A stretch of DNA of 64,000 bases, from contig MU266393.1 of the NCBI GenBank assembly GCA_021014945.1, positions 62,001 to 126,000 of the forward strand. Direction: 5' to 3'. The notes under the pieces were generated by a model. That model worked only from the letters and a program-made list of their open reading frames with translations. It did no database searches and had not been told where the DNA came from. Numbering within the stretch: position 1 is the first letter of the stretch; each line of letters begins with the position of its first letter. The DNA is from Leucogyrophana mollusca (taxonomy: Eukaryota > Basidiomycota > Agaricomycetes > Boletales). Made by a program: the position numbers and the translations under genes. Below, piece after piece: positions 1 through 12,181 of the stretch.

Positions 1-2345
1 AGGGCGAGCAGAAGAATGGCTGCTGAAGCCATGTCCTAACGATGCGAGATGGTGAAGACGGGAGAACATGACACGAACGACGCCCTTTTGTACTGAAGGT
101 GCTATAGTGTTTAGACGACTCACATGCACATACATCACAGAAGGACATCACAGTTGAACGGGGCGTGGACCGGGCGGACCGCATGCGTCAGAGGGCCGGT
201 CTAATATATACAGTGGTGAGCGGGGGAGTAAGCCCGAAGTATTATCGAATTTTGCCGTGCAAAGACGGGGCCAAAGAGGCAGTATTCTCAGTGACGCACG
301 ACCAGAATGTCGATCCCATGGTGATGATGAGAAACCAAAGTGCGTGTTATCGCAAAAGACCTAGAACAAAGGAAGGGAGTTCGATATAGCCCCAAGCACC
401 AGCCACGTAGACAAGTGGGGTTGTAGTTGGCCTGGAATAGCTCTGTTGGGAGGCATAGTAAGATGGTGTGGGCCGTGGCCTGGCATTGTCATTGGTGCCA
501 AACCAATGTTAGGGGCAGCACACCAACATTGTGGCAGTCCTAACTATCAACTATATCACCCACAGATCGCAATAATAATTCGCTTTTTGGAATCCAGAGG
601 TCTATTATGGCCGCGCTTTGGCTGAGAAGATGTTGTCTTGGATCGTGTCGGGGTTCGTCAGGTGTCGCAGGGAGACATTTTTAAGGCCACTGGATTCCGG
701 GATGGTGTCACTTGGAACTCTTGGAAACAAAGTACATAGGGCGCGTGGCGCCGGCGCAGTTTTGCGTAGAGGCTCCACTTTGAGTAAGTGCTGGGTGAAA
801 GAAGCGATGGGTCCAAGAAAGCTGGCGCAGTCGCGGATGCCATCTTTGGAAGCGAAGGCTGTGAAGCACTGAGGCTGGTCGCTGAGTGAAATTTGCAACA
901 TGCAGTCTTCCGCAGGTCGCCGGTCGACCTTGGGTTGACCATATGGAAGGAAGACACCCGTTCCTTTGCGAGGCTTACTGTATGTTGTACGTAAAGCTTT
1001 GACAAAGCCACAGCGTTGCTGAAAGTCGAAAGTTCAAATTGCAGTCTTCGCTAAGCTTCACGCAGGTCTTCAGGTGAAACAATAATGATTTGGACACGTC
1101 CGAAACACCTTGGTCGCCTCTGCGCGCGCTTGGGCACGGGCCCTTCAGACTTCCAGCTGTATCCGGGGCCTTCAGCCTAGTAAGGCAACGAATCCTGGGG
1201 ATGACATTCGGGTTGACATGGAGAGCCAGATCTGTCTTTCTTCTCCGCTCGGGAGAGCAGTTCTATCCGAGGCACCGGAGATCACATCGCGGACAAAGGG
1301 ACAGTCGTAGCTTTGTAAAACTAGGTTTGTGCTTACATATGTCGTCCACGTTGAGGCCTTGAGGATCTGTTTTTCCTTACATGTTGCATGCACGCTGCCA
1401 ATCCCTTGGCGAACGCCGCCCTTTTGATCAGAGTGGGTGGTCGTTTATAATATTATATGTAGCTATGTAGCCACACTTTTGAAAATCGGCAATCTGGACC
1501 ACTGCCTCTTCGACAAGGCGAACTTGCATGACATCTGTGATCGCAGATGTCCCCGAGTCCCCTCAGAACGGCCCGACAAGTGGGTCACTGAGGCATTCCT
1601 CTGGAGGCAATGTCAACGATTATGTTTTCGTTTGATCCAGAGGACATCAATGCATCAGACCCGCGCCGGTTCCGGCCAGCTAGTAACCTTTTCGTCTGGG
1701 ATTTTGACCGGATCGAAATGTGGATACCTGGAGCGTGTACAGTAACAATTGTAACAGGATCTTCATATGCTGACAGGCAACTTTGCTCTGCTACTTGATT
1801 GCTACAACAACACATGAGATTAGGCAGGACTTCTCCGAGTGTGTTGATTGGACGCTGGTCGACATGCTCTTGTCCATTTAGATTGAATGCGAATTACAGC
1901 TTCATCTCGGTCACAATTTATGCCCCAAGGTGTCGTACCACTCCATTTCATGGATTTATCAGGAGACTCCATCTTTGACTCTTATTTCGAGCCCTCGCTC
2001 AGTGGCGTAACCAAAGCAGGTGGATATACGACAATCAGAGTCAAAAATCGACTGGGATTCCATCGTGACTGGCTGAGAACGATCAAACCCCTCATTTTCG
2101 TGCATCATGCTTTTGTGAAGCTCAGAACCACAGAGAGCCACAGAAGTGCTTCTCCATCGTTCGGACTTGCCATATTCGGCCCATACTCATCGGCCGCATT
2201 GAATTGCTGTGAGCGTGCAGCGAGCTCATTCGGCCGATCTATGGTGGTCGTCCGAAACCTTCAAGCTGTGGGTGAAAACATGATCACTAGAGACTTATAA
2301 GCCCTCGTCTTCACTGTCTGAATTGAATGCATTACAGTATCAGAG
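1..2345. other. Left end, no supported gene
   Basis: I see no gene here that I can support. Several open frames of 60-140 codons occur on both strands (for example 605-901 on minus and 1887-2300 on plus), but none shows a recognisable domain or joins to neighbours through convincing splice sites. A small hairpin-forming stretch lies at about 478-537. The region may be the 3' end of a gene outside the window or true intergenic DNA. Confidence 0.4.
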
Positions 2346-3319
2346 ATGTCGAACGAAAGGGCAACCCCCACCTCGGTCGACTATTCTGCCTCACAGTATA
2401 ACCAGACCGCCTCCTTTGTTTATTCTCCCCAATTCGCAGCGCCAGTTCTGTCCGCACTGAATGCCCGCGCCGGCGAACGAATCGTAGACTTCGGCTGCGG
2501 GTCGGGGGAGCTCACCTTGCAGATCCAGGAAGCCGTGGGGGGTTCCGGTCTCGTGGTCGGTGTCGACTACAACGAGGATATGGTGAGCTCCTTAAAGTAT
2601 CCTAAGGGCCACCACATATTTATACAGACATTATTTCAGATCGCGAAGGCGCGAGAGAACGGCGTCAGGACTGCCTTTGTATTTGACCTTCAGAGTCTTG
2701 AAATCCCGTCGGCTTGGCTCCAGGAAAAGTCGTTCGATGCGATCTTTAGCAATGCCGCGCTACATTGGTGCAAACGCGACCCCCGCGCCGTCTTGAAAAG
2801 TGCTCAACGTCTACTCAAAAGCGGCGGGCGGTTCGTATGCGAGATGGGTGGTTTTATGAACTGTATTGGTAAGTGGATCCTAATCAGTAGAATTGTTCAC
2901 ATCCTGACCAACTGAAAGGTGTCAGAGTTGGACTCCACCGTGCTTTGAAGGAGCGCGGCTGCAATCCGGATGAGTTCGATCCCTGGTATTTCCCCTCAAT
3001 CGAGGAGTATCGAAGCGTAAGTACTCCTCCGGAATATCTAAACAGGGGTCGCACTAACGTAGTGTAGCTTCTCGAATCTTCGGGGTTTCGCGTAGACAGC
3101 ATCTCGCTGAATCCAAGACTCACGCCCCTGCCGGATGGTGGTCTGCATGGGTGGCTTTGTCTCTTTGCGCGTGGAACTTTCTTGCGGAAGTTTAGTGACG
3201 AGGATGCGAGCAATATCATCAACGAAGTGGTGCAAATGTGTGAGGTGGACTGCAAAAATGAGAAGGGGGAGTGGGCGATGATGTATGTTCGGCTCAGGTT
3301 CTCTGCAACTCTCGGGTAG
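2346..3319 (+). CDS. SAM-dependent class I methyltransferase (trans-aconitate-methyltransferase-like)
   Basis: Predicted soluble methyltransferase of about 271 residues that would transfer a methyl group from S-adenosylmethionine to an unidentified small substrate. Exons are 2346-2582, 2640-2868, 2919-3016 and 3068-3319. The introns are 50-57 nt with consensus ends, and the spliced length is divisible by three. Seen in the protein: the SAM-binding glycine loop (VDFGCGSGELT) near residue 47, an acidic GVDYNEDM strand end, and the FSNAALHWC segment typical of the UbiE/Tam-like group. The first intron has no stop and is a multiple of three, so it could be read through, but splicing it gives the usual DMIAKAREN helix. 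Substrate and pathway are not visible. The Nud1-like gene starts 190 bp downstream on the same strand, with no sign that the two are functionally linked. Confidence 0.85.
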
Positions 3320-3361
3320 TCCAGCATTCAGTATTTGATCCAGAATCGGGGGTCACCAGGC

Positions 3362-3385
3362 TATATAAGGGGGCGTATATAAATA
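3362..3385 (+). promoter_or_regulatory. TATA-like elements upstream of the Nud1-like gene
   Basis: Two AT-rich elements (TATATAA and TATATAAATA) lie about 125-150 bp before the chosen ATG at 3510. They are the only strong TATA-like matches between the two genes. Assignment as the core promoter is inference. Confidence 0.35.
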
Positions 3386-3509
3386 TATGTAAATAGGGAC
3401 CAATGTGGATCAACAACGAACCTTTCGATCACGTGGCGTACGCGCCGACTTGGTGTGGCGGGTTTCCTTTCCGTTTCTTGCAGCACGCATTCTCCCAACC
3501 ATTCGCATC

Positions 3510-6500
3510 ATGGCCAGCGCAGCGTTTGCTCGGCCAGATTGGCAAACTGAAGATCTGGATGAAGAATGGATCGAGGAGGACGACCAAGCAAATTATTCTA
3601 TGGGAACCCAGTCCATTTCGCTAACTGCACCCTTGCCAGGTTTCGTACAAACTATCAGCATTGACAAGGACGATGCAGTGGTTTCATCGCCCACAGAGTC
3701 AGAAAGAGTCGGAACATTTCTCATACGAGAGGACATGCCCGCGGTCGCGCTCCTACCCAAGACGCCTGGTCGCCAGAACAAGAAAGGAGCCATCAAGGAT
3801 TTCTTCAGCCCACTTGCATTGGAGAAGATGTTTGAACCCCCTTCACCTCCTGCTGCGAAGCATGGAACATTGGCACCTTATTCCACCGCTGTCCCGACTG
3901 TTCCCTCCCGCTTGTCCCAAGCGTTCACCCCCGGTGATAGCAGCCAGACGGAGGTGGAGAGTGAGATGAACGACCAACTGAACGACGCAGGGGTTGTCAG
4001 CTCAACGCGCTCGCCGAATTCTTTGACGCCAACTGGCTTTGGGGCACATAAATCGAGCATGGATTGCCAGTTTACTTTCAATGTCCCTCGCCTTCATCCA
4101 CCGACCGCTGGATTTCCGCAGGCGGAGAGCACACCCGGAAATATCTATAGTATCGCAAACCCCCCAATGACAGATCCGCGGCTACGTCTCTTTCAATTGC
4201 AGTACGACACGTTCACACGCGACCATCTTTCCGCCATGGTGGACTCGATCGCTGTCAACACTCCTTCGGGTGGGAGTGCAGAAATCAGTGGGTCTCCATC
4301 AAGCTTCGGCGCACAAGGTCTTTCCAAAGTGCATGAAGTTACTATGTCAGATGACTCCGCGGTGCGCAGCGTAAAGCGCGTAAAGCTAAGCCCGCCAAGC
4401 GCATACTATGGCGAAGGTGACGGTGCTGGCGCTACCATTGCAAGACCCAGGATCATCCGTAAAGATTATGTGGGCGAATCCCGCTCGCTCATGCAGCAGA
4501 TAAAGCAGGCTCGCGATTTCTCTACCATATCGACGACTGCTGGGTCACAATCTCCTTCGACTCAAGCAGAAAGCAGGTCTGACCTTCGCGAATTTTCGCG
4601 CCGGGTATCACGAGGTAAAACCCCGACTCATGTGGAAATATGCTTATGTTCATAGTAAAATGTCTTAGGTTCTGAAAGTCGCGGAACACAACCTTGCCTC
4701 GCATCCGATAGGAGTGGGCTGTCGGCTGGCCCCCCAGCAGCGGCACCCCAGAGCACACATTCATCTCTGGCATATCGACTCCAGGCTGCAAATCTTATGG
4801 AGCAGATTAAGAACGACATGAAGGGTCCAAAGCGGCTGTTCTCTGCGGATACTGAAGTATCGCAATCCACTCACGCGGAGGACGTATCCACCGTGCATCA
4901 GGCTTCGCTGAAAGCCGACCAGTCACAAATCAGTGCTTGGTCGGAAGATAAGGAGAATCACAATCATCGGAAATATCCATCTGTACGGAGAACTTCTTCA
5001 TCACGAAGACAGCATCCTAGCCCGCGAAAGCCCTCACGTTCTTATAGAGCCGACGAAGTTAGTCTTGTGCAGGAATTGTCTAACATGTCCATCGAGGCAC
5101 CCTGGCAAGATAGAGACGCACCTCGATCTCGTCCTCCAGCCACCACTGCTCCCGTCGTCCCCCACATCCGAGTGAGCTCCGCACCGAATCCAGAACTCCT
5201 TGCACCTCCAACCCACATCGCCCCTTCTTATCCGTCATCCTCCATTCGTTCGGGCACGAACGAAGACCTAAATCGGTTTGTCTCTTCAAGCACGGCTTCT
5301 GGCACAACCGTCACGACCAGCAGTGTACCTTCGTTCGTGAAACATGCCGGGCCCGTACAGATAACGCATATTGCTCCATCAGATATTCCGTCCCTGCCGG
5401 AGCGAGTGGGGCGAATGGTGTATGATAAGGATTTGATGAAATGGGTCAGGAGCACAGCCCGAGCCACTTCCGAGACGGACGATCAACGTGACCAGACCAC
5501 CGGAACGGACGGGGACGCTGACAGCGAGGATCCCTTCAGAGACATCGAGAGCCTCAGGGAGGACGACTCGAGAGGGCCACATGGCAGCGCTCACATCGAG
5601 GTTGATGATACTCGCGACATGGAGCGCGAGCACCCTCAAGAATCTGATGCAAGTCGCATTGAAGATGTAGAGGAAGGAGAGCTCGGCGACCAGGAGGAAG
5701 TAGACTTAACCTCGTTCTCGTTTGACGGCCACTCGGTCGCTGCTATCCTGGTCGTTCCTACAGATGACGAGAACGAAGAAGCCGTCGTGGATGACGACCA
5801 CACAACAGATTCAGATTCGGACGATCAGCAGGATATTACCACCAGCACCGCGGAAGAAGTCGACTTTGAATCGGAGGATGAGTTACCACCTGAACCGCGA
5901 CGTATGCATCCAGACAATTCTCCACTCCATGGAACAACCCCTCTTCCCGCAGCAGTTTCAGCAACCCCGGTTGCAACACGTAGCAAACCACCGATATTGG
6001 CGACCCCCATGCCTCCTCGGTCTGCACTCAAGAGCACTAGTGCTACACCGGTATCTGCCATGAAGAACCCTAACCGTGACAAATACCGAACACCTGCCCA
6101 ACGACTTGGTCATCGGCGGTCGGTGAGTTTCTCGGATGGTAAGCGGGACGGTCCAATTCGCGGCCTAGGGATAAGAGGGCACACTAGCGACGATATTGAG
6201 GCGAGTTTGTCGGACGGCGATCAAATTCAGGGCTCTTTCATGCCTTCTGCGAGGTCGAAACGACTCGCAGATATGATGCATAACCTGGAAAGTACTGGTA
6301 AGTTCACCGTGTGGAGCTTGATCACGACCTAATTTGAGGCATTAGACTTTGATGATGGCGACTCGCCGACGAAGTCCACCAGCTCAGGGAGACCACCTAC
6401 GGAGGAGCTACAGCCATTCGGTCATCGGCGACCGAGCAGCCAAGTCGCTGTCTCTGGCTCAAGTACAAACACCTCGAGACGCGTTTCCTCGATGTCCCAG

Positions 6501-8618
6501 AGAACCCGGATAGCTACCATGGATGCGAAGGGCAAAGGGGATGCCACGTTTTTGACTGAGTGGTCTTTTGGGCTGGCTCATGACCGATTGGTGCAAGTTA
6601 TCACAGATATCCAGCCATTCGAGCCCTACTGGGAAGAGTTGAACGCTATTGACCTGTCACGGAGGACGCTGGACAGCGTAGCAAGGCTGAAGGAGTTTTT
6701 GCCGAAACTGGACTCACTAACGTTGTGAGTCACACGAGCTCGCTGGACGTCATGGTCAACATTGAACTACATCTACTGACATGATCGTCACATATGACAG
6801 GAATTTCAATCAACTGTCTTGGTTGAGCGGCATTCCCGGGACAGTGCGGACACTTTCTGTCGCCTCTAATTTGTGTGTTCATCTTCCCCGACAAAGATGT
6901 TGTCAGTAGCTTCCGCGGTGGCTCACTGACATCTGTGCACGTCGTAGCATTACAGGTGTCACGTCCTTCAGTCACCTTTCCAACCTCGAAAACCTTGACA
7001 TCAGCAATAACGATATTGACTCGCTGACTCGTAAGGTTGAACATTTCTGTGCAGTACTGGATGTTGATTTCGTGACATAGAATTGCAGTGTCTTCGACAT
7101 CTGAGAGAACTACGCGCGGACGGAAACAAGATTACCAGCATCGATGGCTTGCAGAAAATGGATGGTTTGGTGAAATTGAGCCTTCAAGACAATCAGCTTA
7201 AAGACGCTGACCTCGCCATGTTCCTCTGGTACTCCATGTCGCGCCTGTTTGCAGTTCTCCGCCACAGATTAACATGCATATCCTTGTTGCTTCATGTAGG
7301 TCACGGCTCGAAATGCTCAACTTGAGTCGAAACCGGCTATCAAACATATCATCATTGGCTACAAGTCTGCCTGCACTGATTGCCTTGAATATCGGTACGT
7401 CACATTGCTCACGTCCCTGTGTGCCTTGAATGATATAATTCGCAAAGATAACAATTTATTGAATCACCTGGAGCCCGGTGGGTCAATGTCGAGGCTGCGC
7501 ATCCTCCGCGTGAGCGGAAATCGACTTCAGCATCTGAATGTGGCGCCCTTCCCGAACCTCCGCACGCTTTATGTGGATAACAATTCGCTTGCAACTCTCG
7601 TAAAGGCGGAGCGCTTGGCTAAACTGGAGAACCTGAGCATGCGAAATCAAAGTTGTCGTGACTTGTGGGTTCTACTTTTGTACACCTTTGGGTGTGATAA
7701 CGTTGACTGACGGAATCTTTCATTATGTGTGCCTGGTTCTTGATACCTTGATGCGGCGATAATGATGGTGATCTGCAGTCATCTCTCGACTCGCCAGTTT
7801 CGCGATGTGAAAAGGTTGTACCTCTCTGGTGCGTGTGTGACCTGGCGTTTGTTGTTCTATGCTTATCGCCTGGTCTCTAGGGAACAAACTCAGAGCTGAC
7901 TTCATCGAGGAGCCATGCTATAATCTGGTCTACCTCGAAGCGGCCGCATGTCGGCTAACAACCCTTCCATGCGATCTCGCTCGCTTGGTTCCCAATCTTC
8001 GGGTGCTGAACCTCAACTACAACTTTTTAGAGGAGGCGCTGCCTCTCGAAGGTCTCACAAGACTTAAGAAGCTCACCATAATTGGGTCACGCTTGAAGGG
8101 TACCAAACCGCTGATCCGTGTATTACAACGTATGCCCGATGCGGAAATGTTGGACTTCAGGTGCGCCACATCCCTCGGATTTTGCCTTTGCGCCTGAGGA
8201 GAATATGGGCTAACCCACCGTCCTCTGTAGGATGAATCCTTGCACTCTCGGGTGGTACTTACCGCTCCTTGTGAGAGATGTGCCTGGGGCATTGCAGCCA
8301 TCCGAGAACAGCGGTGGTAGCGGAGGGGATGGTCATCCAACAAGGGGTGAGAAAACATCGGAGTATGGATGGCAAGAACTCGACTCAAAATTCCGCCGGG
8401 ACCTTCCGGATGACGCGTATGTCGGCCGCCTTGCCTACCGAGGGCTAGTTATGCGTGCTTGTCCGCGTATCCGGATGTTGGATGGAGTGGAGGTGTCGGA
8501 GAAGGAACGGACGAAGGCCAACCATCTGCTGCAGGGCATAATGGGGAAGAATAAAATTAAGGGCAAAGAGAAGACGGTGTTGGCAGGGTCGAAGACGGGT
8601 GCTCACACTACGAGCTGA
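3510..8618 (+). CDS. Nud1/Cdc11-like leucine-rich-repeat scaffold of the septation/mitotic-exit network
   Basis: Large scaffold of about 1481 residues. In yeasts, Nud1/Cdc11 sits on the spindle-pole body and anchors the kinase cascade that drives mitotic exit and septation; that role is inferred here by family. Eleven exons: 3510-4614, 4669-6297, 6346-6724, 6801-6872, 6948-7030, 7081-7228, 7300-7394, 7448-7664, 7779-7828, 7881-8160, 8231-8618. The total is divisible by three. The N-terminus carries the PDWQTEDLDEEW motif, and the first two thirds are low-complexity with acidic and Ser/Thr-rich stretches. From about residue 960 a leucine-rich-repeat array follows (for example LENLDISNNDI, LRTLYVDNNSL, VKRLYLSGNKL). 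The ATG at 3510 was chosen over the in-frame one at 3405 because it has a good context and precedes the conserved motif. The intron at 7665-7778 is longer (114 nt) and less certain. Confidence 0.88.
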
Positions 8619-10296
8619 CTCGTGAGGGCTGTTCGAGGCATGATCTTAATCGAACCGCGTTTGAGATGTGGATCTACTACGTGGTATTTTTTTCTCTATC
8701 TAGTATCTTGCTTCCTGTATCGGGCCTGAAGTGGCTTGGTATTACGCGACGGGGAGGAAGGTGGGACACGGGAAGCGGAATAGGCCAGGGCAATCGCTGG
8801 CAATCTTCGAGGAACTCTGAGGAGATCTCGGTTTGATCACTTGTTGTCGATCCCACTGCCCTGCAACGTGTGGGGGAAAATTACGAAATATTTCACCTGG
8901 GGGCCTGGCGGATAGCAACCCAGTTCTCGCCTGACCAGAAAGCCTCACGAAGCGATGTACGGGGAGGACTAAGACCCGGGATGAGAGGAAATAAGCACCT
9001 CCGGTTCTGTGATGTAGACGCACAGCCTGGGACCGGGCAGTGCAGCTGAAAGGGTTCTTGAACCCTATTGGAGCGGCTGGTATGAAAAATGAAGCTCCGC
9101 GCGCCCGAGTGGGTGCCTGAAGCAGATAAAATTGCAAGTGGCGCTGGTCCGTTTTATCCAGGAGGATCTGAAACTTGTTGTCTCGAGACCTCAAGGCCTC
9201 ATGGCGGGTAATATGTCCATTTGAGGAGAATTTCGTTATGGATTGTACCTATGATACAGGTTGCGATGTGGCTGGAACAGAAACAGTCATCGGAAAGGAG
9301 GAACGATGAGAGCGTGGGCTCAAGTTACGGTACCGTTTGGTGATGTCGAGACAAGGTTAAAGCGTCGTGAGATCTCACAAATTGTGCTGTAAGGGCACAG
9401 ACACGCCTCGAGAGACGGAAGGACGGGACCGAGGAGGAGCTGTGTGCCATGGCAATGAAAAATGGTCGAGCAGCACCGAACGCGTGGTGATTAATTGCGG
9501 TATGCACAGCATTATTTCACCTAGAAAAGGCTATTTAAGGCAAGTATTGTAGTAAAAATATAAGAAAATAGAATGATAAACTGAATATATCGAGGGCGCC
9601 ATTCCACAGTTTCCTATTCGCTACCGACATCCCCTCGCCGCAGAGGTTGGTCCGAATGCTGAAATGACTACGAAATGACCGGTAAATAATATCCTTCCCA
9701 CCACTAATTAGTGCCTGCACAGCGATCCTATTTCATACCTTTCGCTACAATTACCCGACTCGGTACCCCCCTCTTAAAATCCCGTCGCATCATCTCCCAA
9801 TCACCCAAGTTTGGTCCTCATCCTTTACCCTCGAATCGTTCAAATGATCGAGCAAAAATCTACTTCATCGCTTGGAATCAACTCTTACAACGTCGCCCAA
9901 CTCCAGCTTTCCTTGTGAGTGACTGTTCCTGATGTTCTTTGCCTTGTCGGCTTGGTGTGTTAGATCGGATTGCATAAGCCGCTGTCATATGTCAAGATCT
10001 TCCTGTCATGTCTCTCCCTCTTTGCCTTTAAATATCACAAACCTCTTCTTTCTACATTTCTGGCGTCGAGCTCGAGTGACAAGACTGAACTTTTGACCGA
10101 CAGGATTGACCCAAAGAGCGACCACGTCGCTTTTGCAGACGACCTGTCCAACTGCGCGTCCCCGGCTATCATGTAAGTCAAATCTATCCCTTCCCCCGAC
10201 ACCACTCCACACCTGTCTAACCTGTCTCTCCGACTTTTTCTTCTCTACAGCTCTCCAGAGTCGGACGTTGACTACTCTGCTCACTCTGCTCGACGA
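8619..10296. other. Intergenic region and probable 5' leader of the homeodomain gene
   Basis: No independent gene is supported. The open frame at 8742-9194 on minus has no recognisable features. From about 9700 the plus strand becomes C/T-rich, as in long fungal leaders. Two intron-like units are visible: 9913-9961 and 10173-10250 (GTAAGT donor, pyrimidine tract, CAG). They suggest a spliced 5' leader or N-terminal extension of the next gene. Confidence 0.45.
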
Positions 10297-12181
10297 ATGT
10301 CCAGCTCCACTGCATCTGCGGCAGACACAGAAAGTAGCGCCCCGTCCCACGGCGAAAAGCGACCACTATCACCTTCGGGTTCCCCCCAGCCGGATCGGCC
10401 TCGCCCCTCCCTTTCCGAAGATCAAAATTCTTGGAATTTTGATTCTAATAATAATCACTCAGACGACAAGGCTGCAGGAGAGCCTGGCCTCGACAATACC
10501 AAGGTTCAGCTGCCGTCAATTTTTACCACATTTGAAGACCCTTTCCGCAACGAGCTCCGTCGTGCCTCCTTACCCAGCCTTACCTCTGAAACGTCTCATA
10601 CCCGTTACAGGCCATCTCCATACCCCACGGCCAGCGCTCGGAGGTCTCACGCGCCCGTAAATCAGTCAAATCTGACTTCATACCACTTCCCCTCCGCGTC
10701 GGATACCCAAGAAGAGGACCGAGTCTCTGGCCGCCCCAGATTGACCGCGGATACCCACCTCAACTATACCTACGGAGAATCATCGCCATACCCTAATACA
10801 TCACTGTCCAGTGCGACTCCTTCAAGCTCGCAATTTTCTGCGTCGAATTTTACTTCTCCGCTGACACCTGACCTGCGATCTCAAGGGGGGACGTACGTGG
10901 AGAGCGAAAATTGGAGCGGTTCTCCTTCTGGTATCGCGCGTCCTAGTTCTACCCCAGAACATTCATCTCCGGGTGCTTCTGCGAAGTACGACGACAGCAT
11001 TCGTCACTCTTCGTACAACACCTCGCTGCCTCAGTCGCAGATGTATACCAGTTCGGCTCGGATCTCTGGCCAGCAAGACCGTAGGCTTTTTCCAACTTCG
11101 TCAGGAGTAAAAGAAGACTGGACTTTCCCGAACCCAGACTTCGCTCTTCCCTCCAATAATAATAACAGCGGCAGCACTAATTCGTCTTCGTATCCGTCGA
11201 CCTCAAGTCCAATGAGTGCCTCTCAGGCTCCTCCACCTGCCGCAGTCTCTTCTCCGCGCTCCCCACAAACAGTCCCCAGCTCTACCCTTGTTGATCGGCC
11301 CACAAGGAAGCGCGGCAAACTACCCAAAGAAACCACTGATTACCTCAAAGCCTGGCTTCACCGCCATTCCGACCATCCGTACCCCAGCGAAGAGGAGAAA
11401 AAGCAGCTATGCCATGCAACTGGATTGAGCATGAGCCAGGTGTCAAACTGGATGATTAATGTGGGCCTTCTCGTTTGCTATGACCCACCACTTGGCTTAC
11501 AGTTCTTCACAGGCCAGGCGTAGGATCTTGGCTCCAGCTCACCGGGCAGCATCAGGGCCTACTACATCCGCTCCGTATCCCCCCTCGACTCGCACAGCTC
11601 CCGTGCCTAGCATGATCGATCCCGTCAATCGACGTGCATCGGTACCAGCAGATAGTCTGCAGTTGTACCACCCGATGTCCCTCCAGTCCATCCCCCCCTC
11701 TCACCAGAGTCATAGTGCTGCGCCAGGTGAATACGTCGGGTCCACTCGGCACCTCCTCGGCATTCCGCCCCCCACCGTGCGCTCATCGCATCAATACAGC
11801 GGGAATGGCGCCGGAGGCGGATCAGCTGGCGGCCTGGACTTTTCCCAGAATAGACTCGGGCTGTCCTACGTTCCAGGGCACGGCCATCACTCCAGCAGCG
11901 GAGGACAGTCAACTCATTTCATTCCATCTGGGGTTCCGATGTCCGCTCCGCCGTCCCTTTCGCCCAATCCATTCGCATCACATAATTTACATGGTCATCA
12001 TCATCAGCCATCGTTGTATTCTTCTCAGCATCATCATCACTCGTCGCTGTCCCCCAGCTTCATTCCGAGTCCACCGCAGAGTGCTGCGAGACTTCCTGTG
12101 CACTCTGCCGAGTCGCACAATTATTATAGCGATGGGCATTCTTCCTCCAATTCGGGATCAGCTTTTTCAGCCGCCCAGTGA
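10297..12181 (+). CDS. TALE-class homeodomain transcription factor
   Basis: Predicted nuclear DNA-binding regulator of about 610 residues. Exons are 10297-11460 and 11513-12181; the intron falls inside the recognition helix, giving WMIN joined to ARRRILAP, the hallmark of KN/TALE homeodomains (three-residue loop extension HSDHPYPSEEEK). The homeodomain spans about residues 340-400. Around it lie Ser/Pro-rich segments, and the C-terminus is rich in His (clusters near 11990-12040). The start is uncertain. If the intron at 10173-10250 is spliced, an open frame continues upstream to an ATG at 9970 and adds about 83 residues, the last part acidic (AFADDL, SPESDVDY). The family is related to yeast Cup9/Tos8 and to basidiomycete regulators of fruiting; a specific role is not deducible. 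Confidence 0.85.

Noticed and set aside
605..901. Open frame of 98 codons on minus at the left end
   Set aside because: Fairly protein-like composition but no family motif and no joining exons; left unannotated.
8742..9194. Open frame of 150 codons on minus
   Set aside because: No recognisable motif, no splice continuity, composition not protein-like.
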